Assembly (NCBI RefSeq): GCF_047948215.1
Contig: NC_134457.1
Location: forward strand, 86,321,398 to 86,385,397
Direction of reading: 5' to 3'
Source: Lycorma delicatula
Lineage: Eukaryota; Arthropoda; Insecta; Hemiptera; Fulgoridae
DNA: 64,000 nucleotides
Numbering within the stretch: position 1 is the stretch's first letter; each line of letters begins with the position of its first letter. Shown piece after piece: positions 24,299 through 35,959 of the stretch. The notes beneath the pieces were generated by a model. That model was not told where the DNA came from, did not search any database, and saw nothing but the letters and a program-made list of their open reading frames with translations. The position numbers were made by a program, and so were the translations under genes.

Positions 24299-24636
24299 GA
24301 AAGCGAAGCTTCTTACGCTATAAAACATGAATTATTTATTATTGGTGCAAAATAACGTTTACTCAATATACACAAATGATAAAATTGTTTTATTTATAAG
24401 AAATATGAACTAACAATGAAATACAGATATAAAAAAATATCTATTTACATATTTTTTTCAAGCGTATACGCATAAACCGTGTATAAGAGAGAAAGAGAGA
24501 GAGAATGGACGCTTACCGATCACGCTTATCTATATATAGCACGCAGTATGTATAGTGAAGGAATCAGTTTATGCGTGACGCCCATTTTTCTCGGTTGATT
24601 CCTCATCCCGAAACCTGCGTTAAGAAGCTTCGCTTC
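24299..24636. mobile_element. Small TIR element (MITE-like), 338 bp
   Basis: Ends are inverted: GAAAGCGAAGCTTCTTACGC at 24299-24318 and GCGTTAAGAAGCTTCGCTTC at 24617-24636, differing by one indel. A second inverted pair is nested inside (ACGCATAAAC at 24468-24477, GTTTATGCGT at 24567-24576). A GA run lies at 24486-24506. No coding capacity. I cannot define a target duplication, so the superfamily is unknown. Confidence 0.5.
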
Positions 24637-24779
24637 AAAAATAATTTGGATACGTATCAATGTGTACTTCACGCATGTTTTTGATGTTCAAAACAGAGTT
24701 TTACTAAACATTTGTAAATTTAAAATCATTGAATGTTGGGCGAGACATGAGGGGATCGATGTGGTCCTATATATTTCAG

Positions 24780-25515
24780 GAAAATGCATTGATGGTCAGA
24801 AGCTATTGCCTCTCTGAGGGCTGGGGCGACAAGGAAAAGACGACAACTACATAAGAAAAGAAGGAGACATGATGCACAGACTGAAGAAGCTGAACAAGAA
24901 GATAACTAGGAACAATCTATGTGCTGAAATAAAAAGGGGTAAACTGACTGCATGGGAAAAAGTGGTGGATGAATTAGAAAGACCCACGGGGACAGGCTTA
25001 CCGCTCGCGATGAAGAAATTCGGCCGACCTCTTCCGTTGCTGACCAGGTCGCAAACTCTGCAAGCGGTTCTTGACCTGTTCAGTCTGACCGATCAAGATC
25101 ATGTGGACATTCATTGCCAACAGAGGAAGACGTTCTCAATGATAGAATTAAGATGGGCCGTCGCTAGAATAAATTCTACCAAGAGCCCAGGCCCAGATGG
25201 GGTCCTGGGATCACTACTGAAACAACTAACAAGACACCCGTGGCTATCGCTTGACGCATTGAACAAGGCCTTGTCTGGTTGCAGCTTCCCGAAGAGATGG
25301 AAATAATTACGACTGGTCCTTATACGTAAGAAACACACAATTATATCAAATGCAGAATGTAGGCCTATTTTCCTTATCAATACTATCGGGAAACTGTACG
25401 AGACCATACTAGCTAACGGAGTTCGGGAGGAGGTGGATTTACAAAGTGGTTTTTATGTAAGACAGTACGGCTTCATCCTCCGCAGATCTACTGTGGACGC
25501 GATCACTTTTGATGT
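24780..25515 (+). pseudogene. R1-clade LINE RT fragment
   Basis: The linker before the RT begins WSEAIASLRAGATRKRRQLH (~24795), frameshifts, then opens to a 145-residue frame. Landmarks in that frame are NLCAEIKRGKLTAWEKVVDE and ARINSTKSPGPDGV (25165-25206), the last a hallmark of R1-like LINEs. A stop at 25305-25307 splits FPKRWK from LRLVLIRKKHTI. The RT continues AECRPIFLINTIGKLYETIL and reaches QYGFILRRSTVDAI at ~25500 before sequence similarity ends. Endonuclease and catalytic YADD parts are absent. R1 elements normally target rDNA, but relatives insert elsewhere; nothing here indicates rDNA. It is GC-richer than its flanks. Confidence 0.9.
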
Positions 25516-25952
25516 TACTTTTACTTTTATCGCGATCATTTTTACTTTTATTTAAAATTTTTTTAGGCGGTTCGAAACAATAAATTCCATGATTATATTA
25601 TAAAATACATTATAAAATGTTACTTTGATTTTATTTTTAAACACTTATTTTTAAATTATAATTACCATTTAGACTTTGAAAATGTATTTTTTAAACTATA
25701 TATAAATCGTAATTTTTTATATCTATTTTTTTGGTATTTAATAATTAGATATTAAAAGAATAAAGTAACATTATTCGAGCGTCTGAATATATATAACTAT
25801 ATCTGAAAACCATTTCTTTTCAAAATAGTAACATATAAAATATCTTCGTGCGCTTTTGACTATGTATTACAAATAAATTTGACAGTAGTACATAAATAGT
25901 AATATTAAATATTATCAATAAACATCAAAGAAAAGTTTCAAAACTCTCAATT
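25516..25952. other. No gene seen
   Basis: AT-rich spacer. Confidence 0.5.
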
Positions 25953-26108
25953 CTCATCTAATGAAAATTCTGAACTTGTAGATGGATAGAACAAAACTAT
26001 TTTGGAATTAACATCAAATTTAATCAATATCTCATCTAATGAAAATTTTGAACTTGCAGGTGGATACAACAAAACAATTTTGGAATTAACATAAAATTTA
26101 ATCAATAT
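25953..26108. repeat. Tandem duplication, 78 bp x 2
   Basis: Units 25953-26030 and 26031-26108 both run from CTCATCTAATGAAAATT to TTTAATCAATAT with about seven differences. The copies abut exactly. No flanking third copy. A recent local duplication. Confidence 0.93.
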
Positions 26109-29100
26109 AAAACTGATTGCTTTGATCATTTCAAAATTGTATTGAAGTAGACTATATTTTAATTATATATATTAATAAAATTTATGATATTTGTGTATTT
26201 TTCATGTTACTGCCTATTTAATGTAAAAAAAAAATATATATAAAGTTTATTGAAGAAACTGACTCGATAGAAACATAATAATATAACTTCTTTGAAGTTT
26301 TATTTTGTTAAACAGCTGTAGTTACGACCTTTGAGAGGATATGTGTTTGTAAATCATAAAAAGAGAAGATACAGATGTAGTGACAATGGAATTGAATAAT
26401 ACCGTTTCAACGTATAATCTTACTTATTCAATTTTTTTTACTACGTCATACTTTTACATCTATATAAAAGTTAGATTCTTGCTTTATTTAGTTAAATTAT
26501 TAAATTTTAACAATATTAGAAAAAAAAAGAAAAAGGAAAAATACTTTTTATAAGGGTGAATTAGAAGGGAAATGTATTTAATTTGTATATCTTTACATAT
26601 ATACAAAGTATTAACACAATATGGCAACCCTTTTCAAAATCTTTCAATAGTTAAACATAGAAAAATAAAATTAAGTAAATACTTCTCCCCCGAAAAGATC
26701 TATCATTTGATATAAGACCGTTACTTGTGTATTATAGGCTACTTTTGAAATTAGATATGAAAAATATTAAACAATTATTTTGGTTAGGATTGCTATGGCC
26801 AAAGCTTTTGAAAAACATTCTTTCACTGATCTTCAAAATGACGTCACATTCGTACTTCCCTTTAAAATGTTTGAGCTGTCCCTCTCTAATACCGAAAAAT
26901 AGATTGTTTCAAGGAAGGAACATTTTTAAAATTTAATTTTTCTATCTTCAATTGTTGAAAAGTTATTTAATCTTTATCATAGGTTGTTAATACCATTACA
27001 AACAGAAATACCAAAGTAAACAGAAAATTTCTTGTGGACAATTGTCCTATCTCGCTTTATTTTGCCTCTGTCTACCATCTTTTGTTTTTTCAGTATAATT
27101 TTATACCTTAAGAACAAATTAAGATATTTTGATGAAATTTGGTGTACATGTATCCAAATCATATTCTATTAAGTAAACTTTAATTTAAAAAACTTCAAAT
27201 TGGATGCTACTTAATTTTTTTAATCATTAATAGATTCGTAAATATCAGTTTTATTGAATTATGTTTTATTAGATAAAATTTTAACTTTTAATTGTGAACA
27301 ATATGACGGCCTTATTTTTCAAATCGATTGATAAACAGATGAGATAAGGCTGAAATTATCACAATGGATCGCAAAATTATGTAGTCAGACAATTTTGTGC
27401 CTTACTATTATTACTAATAAGAGAAATGATTTTTAATTCAATTATGTAGGGAAAAGAAACAAATATTTATAGATGTATATATTTATGTATATGTATATAC
27501 ATAACTTCTTAAATGATCTTGCGAACGCAACAAATAGCTGATGAGTATATAAGATGATTGGAAAATCTGTAAGATTAATTAATATTAAAAATAATGGTAA
27601 TTATTATTTTGCTAATAGAATCAATAGTATAAATTATTTATTAACGATAAATTTGTTATAGGATTCCATAAAAATATTTATATTATAAATATATAGTAAG
27701 TATGCACACAGTATAAGTAACTACATAATCAACCTTTCCCAATCAGCTACTAAAACAGTCTACATATCTCGTATAAAGTCTCTACATTCTAAAACAGTTG
27801 GATAATATAACATTTATAAATACACTGAAATCGATAACAACGAAAATTAAACGAACACAACGTAGATCAAATATATTCAACCAAAGGGTCTTCCTGACCA
27901 AATGTAGATACCACTCCAATCGGCGATCATAGCTGCGGATCGCTTAATACTTTTCACAATTTGATTTAGGAACGAAGGTCAACAGGAATAGTGCCCTAAG
28001 CCTATTATTAGTCGGTAACACGTTATTACCTAAAAAATATTTGTGTATTTATATTTTACCTGAAGAATATTCATTTTATAATGAAAATTTCCGGTAGTCT
28101 AAAATCCCATTCTTTTTTGTCCATCAGTATAAATAATTTCATTAATATTTTTCGTCAATTTGTTGTACTGTAAGGTATTATGTATGAGACCGAATTAATA
28201 TCATGGCGCCAGTTTTTAGAAAAGCGTTAACAGGTAGCGAATTATATTGATTTTTGATGGTGGAATTTACTTTTAGGAAAGTGTTAAAAAATAACTATCA
28301 TTTTGGCGGTGCCGATTAAAACATGTAAATCTAAAGTATGGATGGAGGGACCAGAAAATATTGTATACAAAGGATGAATTAAAATACAATCACAGAGCTC
28401 CAAATTACTAGACAAACAAAAAGTGTACAATAAAAGTTTTTTTAAGTTTATTCGTCTTTATTTTATTTCAGTATTGTGCTAAGCCTAATAAATAGACCTA
28501 ATTACTTTGAAAAATATCTGGTTGCCATCCAGTATCCAGATATTGTTCGAAATTTAACGTTTCAGTTTTTATTTTGTTACTGTGTAAACCCGGTTCTGAA
28601 ATGAATATAGAATTTTGTTAACAATTTCTAGGTAATTCATTCCTAAAAACTTTCGCATTTCAACTTATATTCTTTATCTTTGTGTTTGTATATTGCAATC
28701 CATGCATGTTTCTGTTCCAATACCTTTGTTATATCCCTTCTTTTAAACCAGAATTCTTCGTCATCGTTTTCTTTTTGTAATAGAAATATCCATTATTCCA
28801 ATGTAACGTCATTTGAACATGAAAATATTTGTTTTCTTAAAGCCCTATTTGCTCGATTTCTATCATAATAATCAGTTATTTTTTTGCATTTTTCTAGAGT
28901 AATCTTTAACATCTTTTTTTTGGTTCTTTCTCTTTTCAATAAGTCATATTGCGGAAAGGAAAGCGGCTGAAGATTTAACGGAGAAACCATAAAAAATTTT
29001 GAACACAGTTTTAAAAGAAAACGTTGCGACTGTGGATACATTAACCATGGGTCACCTTAACTTCGTACGTAACAATATACTCTACAAAACGAGGAAGGAA

Positions 29101-29782
29101 GAATCAGTCGCCTTTGCTAAAAAGTACCAATGAAAGATTACGTATTTTGCTAACTTCAACTCAATAGGTATTTTGCAGTAGGTATTTTGCAATTTAATAT
29201 TATTTAATTAATTTTTTTTTTAAAAGACCTATGAAATTCCCCATCTTTTCTTTAAAAGACCTATGAAAAAATCGAAATTGATTTTTTTCACGATACTCCC
29301 AACCATCTTAACAATTTTTGAAAAAAATTAATGTGATCAATGCTCACATATAGAAATATTTGAGCTAAATTTAAAGAAAATCGTTTTTGTCAATCTTGAG
29401 GTAAAAGGCCAAAAGCAATGCGACAGGTGTACGCACATAGGTACATACATACGTATGTATGCAAGTACATAATTTTTTTTGGTCTATATGAACTAGTTGG
29501 ATTCTAAAACGTAAAGATTTGCATAAACCCAATACCGTATTTTGGCATGATCACCATATTTTCCCTTTTAAAATAGTTATTTATCTGTATTCGCCGGGAA
29601 TGTAATAAATAATAGTAATACCGATTTCCGTATAAGAAAATAAATTGAGAAGCAGATTTAATTTCTTGTACGCAAAATATATATTTATAATTTCATATTT
29701 ATAGAAATTTTTCGTTTTGTTTATTTATATTTGTTTTGCTGTTTCATATTTTATCTAACAGATATCATGATAGCATTATAAT
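26109..29782. other. 3.7 kb AT-rich stretch without a supported gene
   Basis: No recognisable coding region. A minus-strand stretch near 28680-28780 reads DDEEFWFKRRDITKVLEQKH in an open frame, which I cannot assign. A short direct repeat TTAAAAGACCTATGAAA recurs at about 29221 and 29254. A TACATACATACGTATGTATG tract lies near 29442. Confidence 0.45.
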
Positions 29783-29824
29783 CATAATAATAATAATAAT
29801 AATTAATACCAATAATAATAATAA
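29783..29824. repeat. (AAT)n microsatellite
   Basis: Two ATA/AAT tracts interrupted by AATTAATACC. Confidence 0.85.
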
Positions 29825-29889
29825 GTAGCAGTTGTTCAGAATGATGAATTAACTGATAAGGGTATTTTTTTTAAAGAAAATAATTTTTT

Positions 29890-32720
29890 TTTATTTGAAA
29901 GTAAAGATGACAACATATGAAGGAAATTAAGCAACGCCACAGACTGCTCATAATTAAACTTATTAATAGAAAAGAACTCGCAAAATGGCTAGAAGATGCA
30001 AACAGAGCATGAAATTAAAAAAATAAACAAGTTTGTTACAATATACAAATCAGCTGATGTACAACACAGCATTAATTCTGATAGAAGAGCTTGGATATAG
30101 GATCAATAAGCCTAAAGAACTGCAAAATACATTACCAAAATGGAAGGTCAAACAAGAAAACAAGGTCAGCAACAAGATCAAATGTCAGTAAATTAAAGGG
30201 ATTGAAAGACAAAAAATTAAACAATGCAAAAACAACAACAGCATACTTAGTGAAGAAATACCACCTGGATAAAAGAACAGCTACAAATTACAGATGTTGC
30301 AAGAAAAAAAAACGCGATTCGATAATCGAATTACTCAGTATAAACAGAATATGCTATTTCAAATAAATTAATGGAGTTTCTTCTGTACAGTAGCAAATGG
30401 TGAGGCTGAAAAACCAAAGTTGGAAATGGACAAGAAAGATACATTACACATTACAATTTTGGCAAGAAGTATGGGACAACCAAAGGTGTTCAACAAGAAA
30501 GAAGAATGGATAACAGACAGATGTGAAAGCTAAGCTAGAGGGGCATATCATGCAATATTTAATCATAACCAAACAGCAAGTAAACACACTCGCCAAGAAA
30601 ATAAAAACTGTACACCTGGAATTGATCAACTATACGGATTTTGGCTAAAATATATGACCAACCTATATGTAAGAATAGCCGAGTAATTCAATATTTTGTT
30701 ACTGGGAGACAAAATTGACAGATGACAAACAACTGGTAAGGTGTACGGAATAGTAAGTGATCGAGAAAAAGGTGTCATCCTTAGCCATCTTAGGCCAATA
30801 AACTGTCTTCCTATCACCTTCAAGTTAATAACAGAAGTAATATCCGACGCAATAAGACACATAGAAAAGAACAACCTCTACTCACCAGAACAAAGAGGCC
30901 ACAAGCAAAATTTAAGAGGATCAAAAGACCTACACCTCATTGACAAAATTATCCTAAAATATTTATAAGACGCAAAACAAACTTGCGCATGAGCTGGATA
31001 AATTACAGAAAATCCTTTGACTTCTTACTACATGACTGGATTCTAAAATGCTTGGAAATTGTAGGAATCAGAGATAACATCCGGCAATTTGTTAGAAAGG
31101 CATTTGGTATTTGGACAACTAAATTGATATCAGGAGGAGAGATTGTGGACAATATTAACATTTATCGCGATCTATTCCAAGGATACTTACTCACCCCACT
31201 CCCTTTTTTATCGCATTAGTACTGTTGTTCACAATTTTGAACATAACAGGCCACGGATACCAAGTCTCCAAGTCATTAGCAAAACTAAACCATCTTCTTT
31301 AGATGGGTGATTTAAAATTTCACGGCAAATCCCAAGATGAAATTGAGTCCCAATTACATACAGTTCGAATCTATAGCTCTGATATTTCATGGAATCCGGA
31401 CTGGACAAATGCGCGGTCTTGTCAATAAATAGAGGTAAAATGGCTTACACCGATGGCATGTTAATCGTAAATAAAAATAAAATAAAGTGCTTGGTCCCTG
31501 AAACAAGTTACAAATATCTAACATCAAGCACAAAATAGTAAAAACTAGAATAAGTAAGGCGCACATCAGGAGAATTAGGAAAGAATTAAAAACAAGATTC
31601 AATGTTGGCAATACCATCGAAGCAATGAACACCTGGGTTGCGCCTGTTGTTAGGTATACTGCTGGAATAGGGAAGCTGAATCAGAGAACCTAGACCAAAA
31701 AATCCGAAAGGTATTGACAATTAATCATGCCGTGCACCCACAAAGTGACACTGTCAGGCTGTCTTGCCTAGGAATGAAGGAGGAAGAGGCATGATTAAAG
31801 TGCATTAATCACTGGAGGAAGAAAAGCGAGGACTGAAGGAATCCGGCAAGGAAGGGATTCTAAAAGATGAACAAATTAACAAAGAATGTAAGGGTCAAAT
31901 GATCAATAGCAGAAGAGAATGAAGGCAAAGTAAACCGCTACACGGCCAATATATTACAACATCAAAAAAGCTAGCAACAGTAGTGAAATGTGGGAGTAGC
32001 TAAAGCAAGGAACACTGAAGAAATAAACGGAAAGCCTTTATACTATCAGCACAAGACCATGCACTGCGATACAATACCATCAAGACCAAAATCCATAAGT
32101 CCCAGAGTGAGGACAAATATTAACTGTGCAAAGAGACTGAAGAGATAGTTGAACACCTAATTTGCAGCTGCAAGAAGATCGCATACACGGACCAGTTAGA
32201 GAGATATAACAAAGTAGTCCATCATTCATTGGCACTTGTGCAAAAATTATGGAATAGGAACAAAAAAAAAGTTGTGGGAATATCAACCAAGCAAATTAGT
32301 TGAGAATGACCAGGTGATCTTCTACGACTTCAGAATTCAAGCTCACCGCCGCTTAGAGTATATCACAACAGACATAAATATAGTGAGAGAAAAACGCATT
32401 TAGATAATAGATATCGCTGTTTCCGGTGATCCTCAAAAAAAAACATGAAAAATAACACGATTTAAAGACTTACAAGTTGAATTCCAACGATTATGGAAAA
32501 ATAAGTACTGTAGTACTACTACAAGTAGGCGCCCTAGGAGCTACACCAACCCTCCAAAAGAACTTAGAATTAATTGGCCTACAAGATGTAACATCACAAC
32601 TGCAGAAAGCAGTACTTCTCGCAACTGCTTACATAACACAACGATGTTTTTGCGATTTCTATATGCTTGGTTAGGACTGATGTCTAAAATTCTAAACCGG
32701 GTCAAATATTTGACTGTGCA
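29890..32720 (+). pseudogene. R4/Dong-type LINE, near full length, dead
   Basis: Signature blocks of the restriction-endonuclease-like R4/Dong lineage occur in order: RINKPKELQNTLPKWK (~30095) and VHLELINYTDFGLKYM (~30611). RPINCLPITFKLITEVISDA begins at ~30792 and NLYSPEQRGHKQNLRGSKDL at ~30873. SWINYRKSFDFLLHDWILKC starts at ~30989, and FQGYLLTPLPF is near 31177. The catalytic YMDD box survives as stop-MGD at ~31300-31311. A C-terminal part follows with IIHWHLCKNYG (~32218), IIDIAVSGD (~32402) and VGALGATPTLQKNLELIG (~32525) then LQKAVLLATAYI, typical of the endonuclease end of this clade. Stops and frameshifts are common and the first catalytic Asp is altered. The order of blocks makes the clade call strong. 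Confidence 0.87.
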
Positions 32721-33414
32721 TACAAAAAAATAATATCAATACAGAAAACCGCTTTCTATTTGAGCTTCTGACTTAAATAAAAGAGCTAGAAAGTTATTAA
32801 AAGTCTGACCTTTTCTTTAGGTCGTTTATAGATACGGAGAAACATATATAATATAAATTTGAACTACACTTTCGAGCACAAAATAACTGATTAGTTATGC
32901 TAGTTGAAATACTTCGTTATGCTAAATTTGACTACATAAAAGGGACGTACTAGTTCCGATGGTGTAATTCCGACAAATTTAAGATAAATGGGTTTGACCC
33001 GTCCAAGTTCCGTCGATTTATTCAGGTAATAAAATTAATATAGTGTAATAAGTATTAAGAACGGGCAATGTTGCATTTATTTAAAACCAGATACGCGAAG
33101 CCGGTTTAAGATTGTGACCCGCTGTATAAGTATGATTTGTGTTATTCATTATTAAGGAGATTAAAGTACAAGTGAAAAATCAGCTTTGTTATTTTCTCTG
33201 CGTTTTACCCCACTCTCGTCTACAGTTTACCTTATTGTTTGAAATTTAAAAATAAATTTAATTGTCCTGTATTCTGTGTCTGTTTCGAGATAAGATACCT
33301 GCCAGTATCCTATGTGTAATACTGTTTGTATCTTGTTATTCGATTAATATAGAGTTAAATGAAAAAAAGAGATAAAAAATTCGTTTAAATTTTATATTTG
33401 AATTATTATTATTA
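32721..33414. other. No gene seen
   Basis: AT-rich flank of the Helitron; TATT-rich with nothing recognisable. Confidence 0.5.
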
Positions 33415-34887
33415 CTAGCTCTACATGCCACGCTTCGCTGTGGCACATTGTGGTTGCATGGATGAGAAATGAGAAACAAAACAAAGCATACGTTTCATAG
33501 AAGTTTAATTTTGCAATACTTGTGGATATACAATATTGTTTGTTGTTCCACTGTCTGCGTAGATATAAAGGCTATCTGGTTTGCTGACTCGGGAACACGC
33601 AACATACAGTTGCCCATGTGAGAAGCAATCCGCATCTAAATCTAAACCATACAATTCTAAAGATTTACCTTGAGCTTTATTGATTGTGATTGCAAATGCC
33701 AATCGAATTGGGAATTGCAATCTTTTAAATTAAAATGGTGTATCGGTCGGGATTATGGGTATTCGAGGAATGAGGACATCTTCACCTTTGAAAGGCCCCG
33801 TTAAAATCGTTATTCCACTACGTTATTCATCAATTTCTTAACTGCAAGTCGCGGGCCGTTGCAGAGTTTTGGCTGATTAATATTCCGCAACAGGATAATT
33901 GTCATTTTTTGATCGAACCGTTGTTAGAATCAATCTAATGAGGAATGTTTTCCCAGTTCCTCCTGGCGCATCCAAGAAGAAGATCCCCCAACTCCGTCGT
34001 TTATTATTTGCTTTATGCGATCATAAATGCCTATCTGTTCACGCGTTAATTTGGGAAAGTTTGATTGGACACATGACTGAAGATCACCAATGTTGTAACT
34101 CTGTTCACGGCGTAAATTCACATCAAATGAAGCAATCGCCCCTCGAGTGGGTGCTGGCTTCCCAATTGACTAAGAACTTTATTTGCAATAGCTAAGCACT
34201 TGTCTTCAATATTTGACAATGCTTCGTTATAAATGCCTTCTGTAAATTCCATGGTCATATTGGTATTTTCTAGGCGTACTCTATGCAAAATATCCTCAGC
34301 CATATGCGATCGATATCTTTCCCATAACTCTGTGGGAGATGAAGGGAAGCAAGCGTTCAATATAATTGCGAATAATGCGCGAATTTGGTTTGGATGTGCA
34401 GTGTTGCACGCATCATTAATACATATAGCCCACTGTTGGTAGTTTTCAAATAAATTCAGAGCTTGGTGAAAGGCGCAGCGCAATCACGACATGATCACAC
34501 AAAAGTACTTTGATTAAAGTGAATATTTAATTCAGATTGTATAATAATCTGAATCAGATGCAAGTGGATACGTTTTTTTTTGTTTTTTTTTTGTTAAACA
34601 ATGTAATTGGGAACAGGTATTGTTTCACATGTGACTGCGGTTGTCGTTAGCTAGTATGGCGAGTGTTCCCCTCGCTTCCGGCAGATGCCGCGGTCACTGT
34701 GGTACACAGCTGACCGTTAAAAAAACTGTTTTCTCGCGGTCGCAGGTATGCGACTGATGCGAAAAATAGATAAAAACAATCTTCGATGCGGGTTATATAT
34801 TGTGCTAAAATTTGAGCTCAATCGGTGCAGAACATTTTGAGTTTTTGAAGCATACACAAACGAACTTAACATTTTTATATATAAAGA
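33415..34887 (-). mobile_element. Defective Helitron (minus strand)
   Basis: The 3' end is CTAG at 33418-33415, followed by T. Twelve bases upstream of it lies the hairpin GCCAC-AGCGAAGC-GTGGC. The 5' end is TCTTTATATATAAAAATG at 34887, preceded by A. A 5' TC, a 3' CTRR with a subterminal hairpin and insertion between A and T are the defining traits of Helitrons (rolling-circle transposons). The interior holds a helicase relic (33505-34490) but no Rep domain. A second possible 3' end lies at 34654-34651 (CTAG preceded by hairpin GCGAG-GGGAACA-CTCGC). The 34651-34887 part could thus be a separate 237 bp non-autonomous copy beside a truncated autonomous one; there the base after CTAG is C, not T. 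Confidence 0.8.
33505..34490 (-). pseudogene. Helitron PIF1-like helicase relic
   Basis: Read on the minus strand: CAFHQALNLFENYQQWAICI (~34477), then ALFAIILNACFPSSPTELWE, EDILHRVRLEN, NEALSNIEDKCLAIANKVL, REQSYNIGDL..VQSNFPKLT. After a frameshift, FFLDAPGGTGKTFLIRLIL follows, with an intact Walker A P-loop at 33964-33947. The middle of the helicase, including Walker B, is missing. The sequence resumes at IILLRNINQPKLCNGPRLAV and continues with ILTGPFKGEDVLIPRIPIIP, FPIRLAFAITINKAQGKSL and GQLYVACSRVSKPDSLYIYA (helicase motif VI), to a stop at 33505. Rep, the HUH nuclease needed for rolling-circle transposition, is absent. Conserved order makes the assignment firm; the protein is non-functional. 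Confidence 0.92.
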
Positions 34888-35460
34888 TTTGTGGGCTGCG
34901 AAAAAAAGCCCTTAAGTCATGCGAAAAAACACATCATTTTAAATGCTTACAAAAGCAGAGTAATGCTTACAAATTACAGAATAATCAAACGGCGTTGATT
35001 TCAGATGTTAATAAACTGCTAACGTAAGTAGAAGTTGTGCTGCTTCAGTGTACAACGTGATTCTCGAGTATGAATTTACTAATGAATTACGGTCTCCAAA
35101 GAAAACAAAACCCCGCAGGTCAATTGAGAAAAAGGTGAGATTTTGATAAAAACGCGATTCGTAAAAAAATTACACGAATTGGAATTATTTAGAAATAGTT
35201 TAGCGGTGTATTATGTCCTTTGGAAGAGAATTCGGTTATTGTCTTCGACAACGCTTCTTATCATTAAACGAAAAGAATTCCAGCCGTGTTATAGAAAAAC
35301 AATGAAATCAAAATGTGGCTTAGTTAAAAGGAATAATTTTTGAAGAGATTTAAGTTAATGTTCAATCATTGCAAAGGGTTTTGCGTATTGAAAGTAATTA
35401 TAGTCCGTATAAAATTGGTTTGACACACAACGTCATATTGGTAAGTCGTGTTTTTATTCG
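34888..35460 (+). pseudogene. DDE_3-type transposase-like relic
   Basis: Starting right at the Helitron 5' boundary, frames read LRKKALKSCEKTHHFKCLQK, NAYKLQNNQTALISDVNKLL, SPKKTKPRR, and FDKNAIRKKI (~35145). After further shifts come ENSVIVFDNASYH (catalytic Asp near 35246) and KNNEIKMWLS, and similarity fades at ~35460. This fits the insect-wide family with an N-terminal helix-turn-helix and a DDE_3 (IS630/Tc1-like) nuclease whose first motif is V.DNA.YH. The C-terminal catalytic part is missing and the frame changes at least three times. Position suggests the Helitron inserted into or beside this older relic; its 5' part is not seen on the far side of the Helitron. Confidence 0.62.
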
Positions 35461-35474
35461 GCTCCTAACGAATA

Positions 35475-35640
35475 TGTTTGCCGGCCTCCGTGGCGCGAGT
35501 GGCAACGTCTCGGACTTTAATCCGGTGGTTCCGAGTTGGAATCCCGGTCCGGCATGGCATTTTCATAGCTATAAATCATTCATATCATCATCTGAAGCAA
35601 TGCTTAACGGTGGTTTCGGAGGTTAGAAAAAACAAAAAAA
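35475..35640 (+). mobile_element. tRNA-derived SINE with A and B boxes
   Basis: Head: an A-box-like TGGCGCGAGTGGCAACG (~35490) and a B-box-like GTTCCGAGTTGGAATCC (~35528), spaced as in RNA polymerase III promoters of tRNA-derived SINEs. The body ends with CTGAAGCAATGC then CGGTGGTTTCGGAGGTTAG and an A-rich tail. The tail resembles those of the SINEs at 44562 and 55904, although those heads differ. Its head resembles those at 58051 and 61156. A tRNA gene is ruled out because no cloverleaf end matches and the body continues beyond the head. Confidence 0.85.
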
Positions 35641-35959
35641 AAACGAATACTTAGTTGTGAGGTTTCAGTGTTACTATTTGTGAATTTTGTTCTTTGCTTT
35701 TATATACCAAAGAACGCTAAATGACCAAAAAACGATTGTTTGGTCATATATATGTAAAAAAAACCTAACAAAGGATTTTTTGGTCATTATGTATGTAGTG
35801 ATATTATTTTCTGTGTATTTGGTTATTTCGACTTTTTTTGTTTGCATAGTCTTAAGTCTATCTGGGCTATAAGAAAGTTGGGTGTTTTAATTTATTTACT
35901 GGAAGTCATCCTTCTTGGTGGTTTTTTTTTTGTTTTGGTGTTTTTTTTTTTTTTTTTTT
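35641..35959. other. No gene seen; short hairpin
   Basis: Includes a 9 bp perfect stem ATGACCAAA/TTTGGTCAT at 35721-35747 and a long poly-T run at ~35941-35960. Confidence 0.5.
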
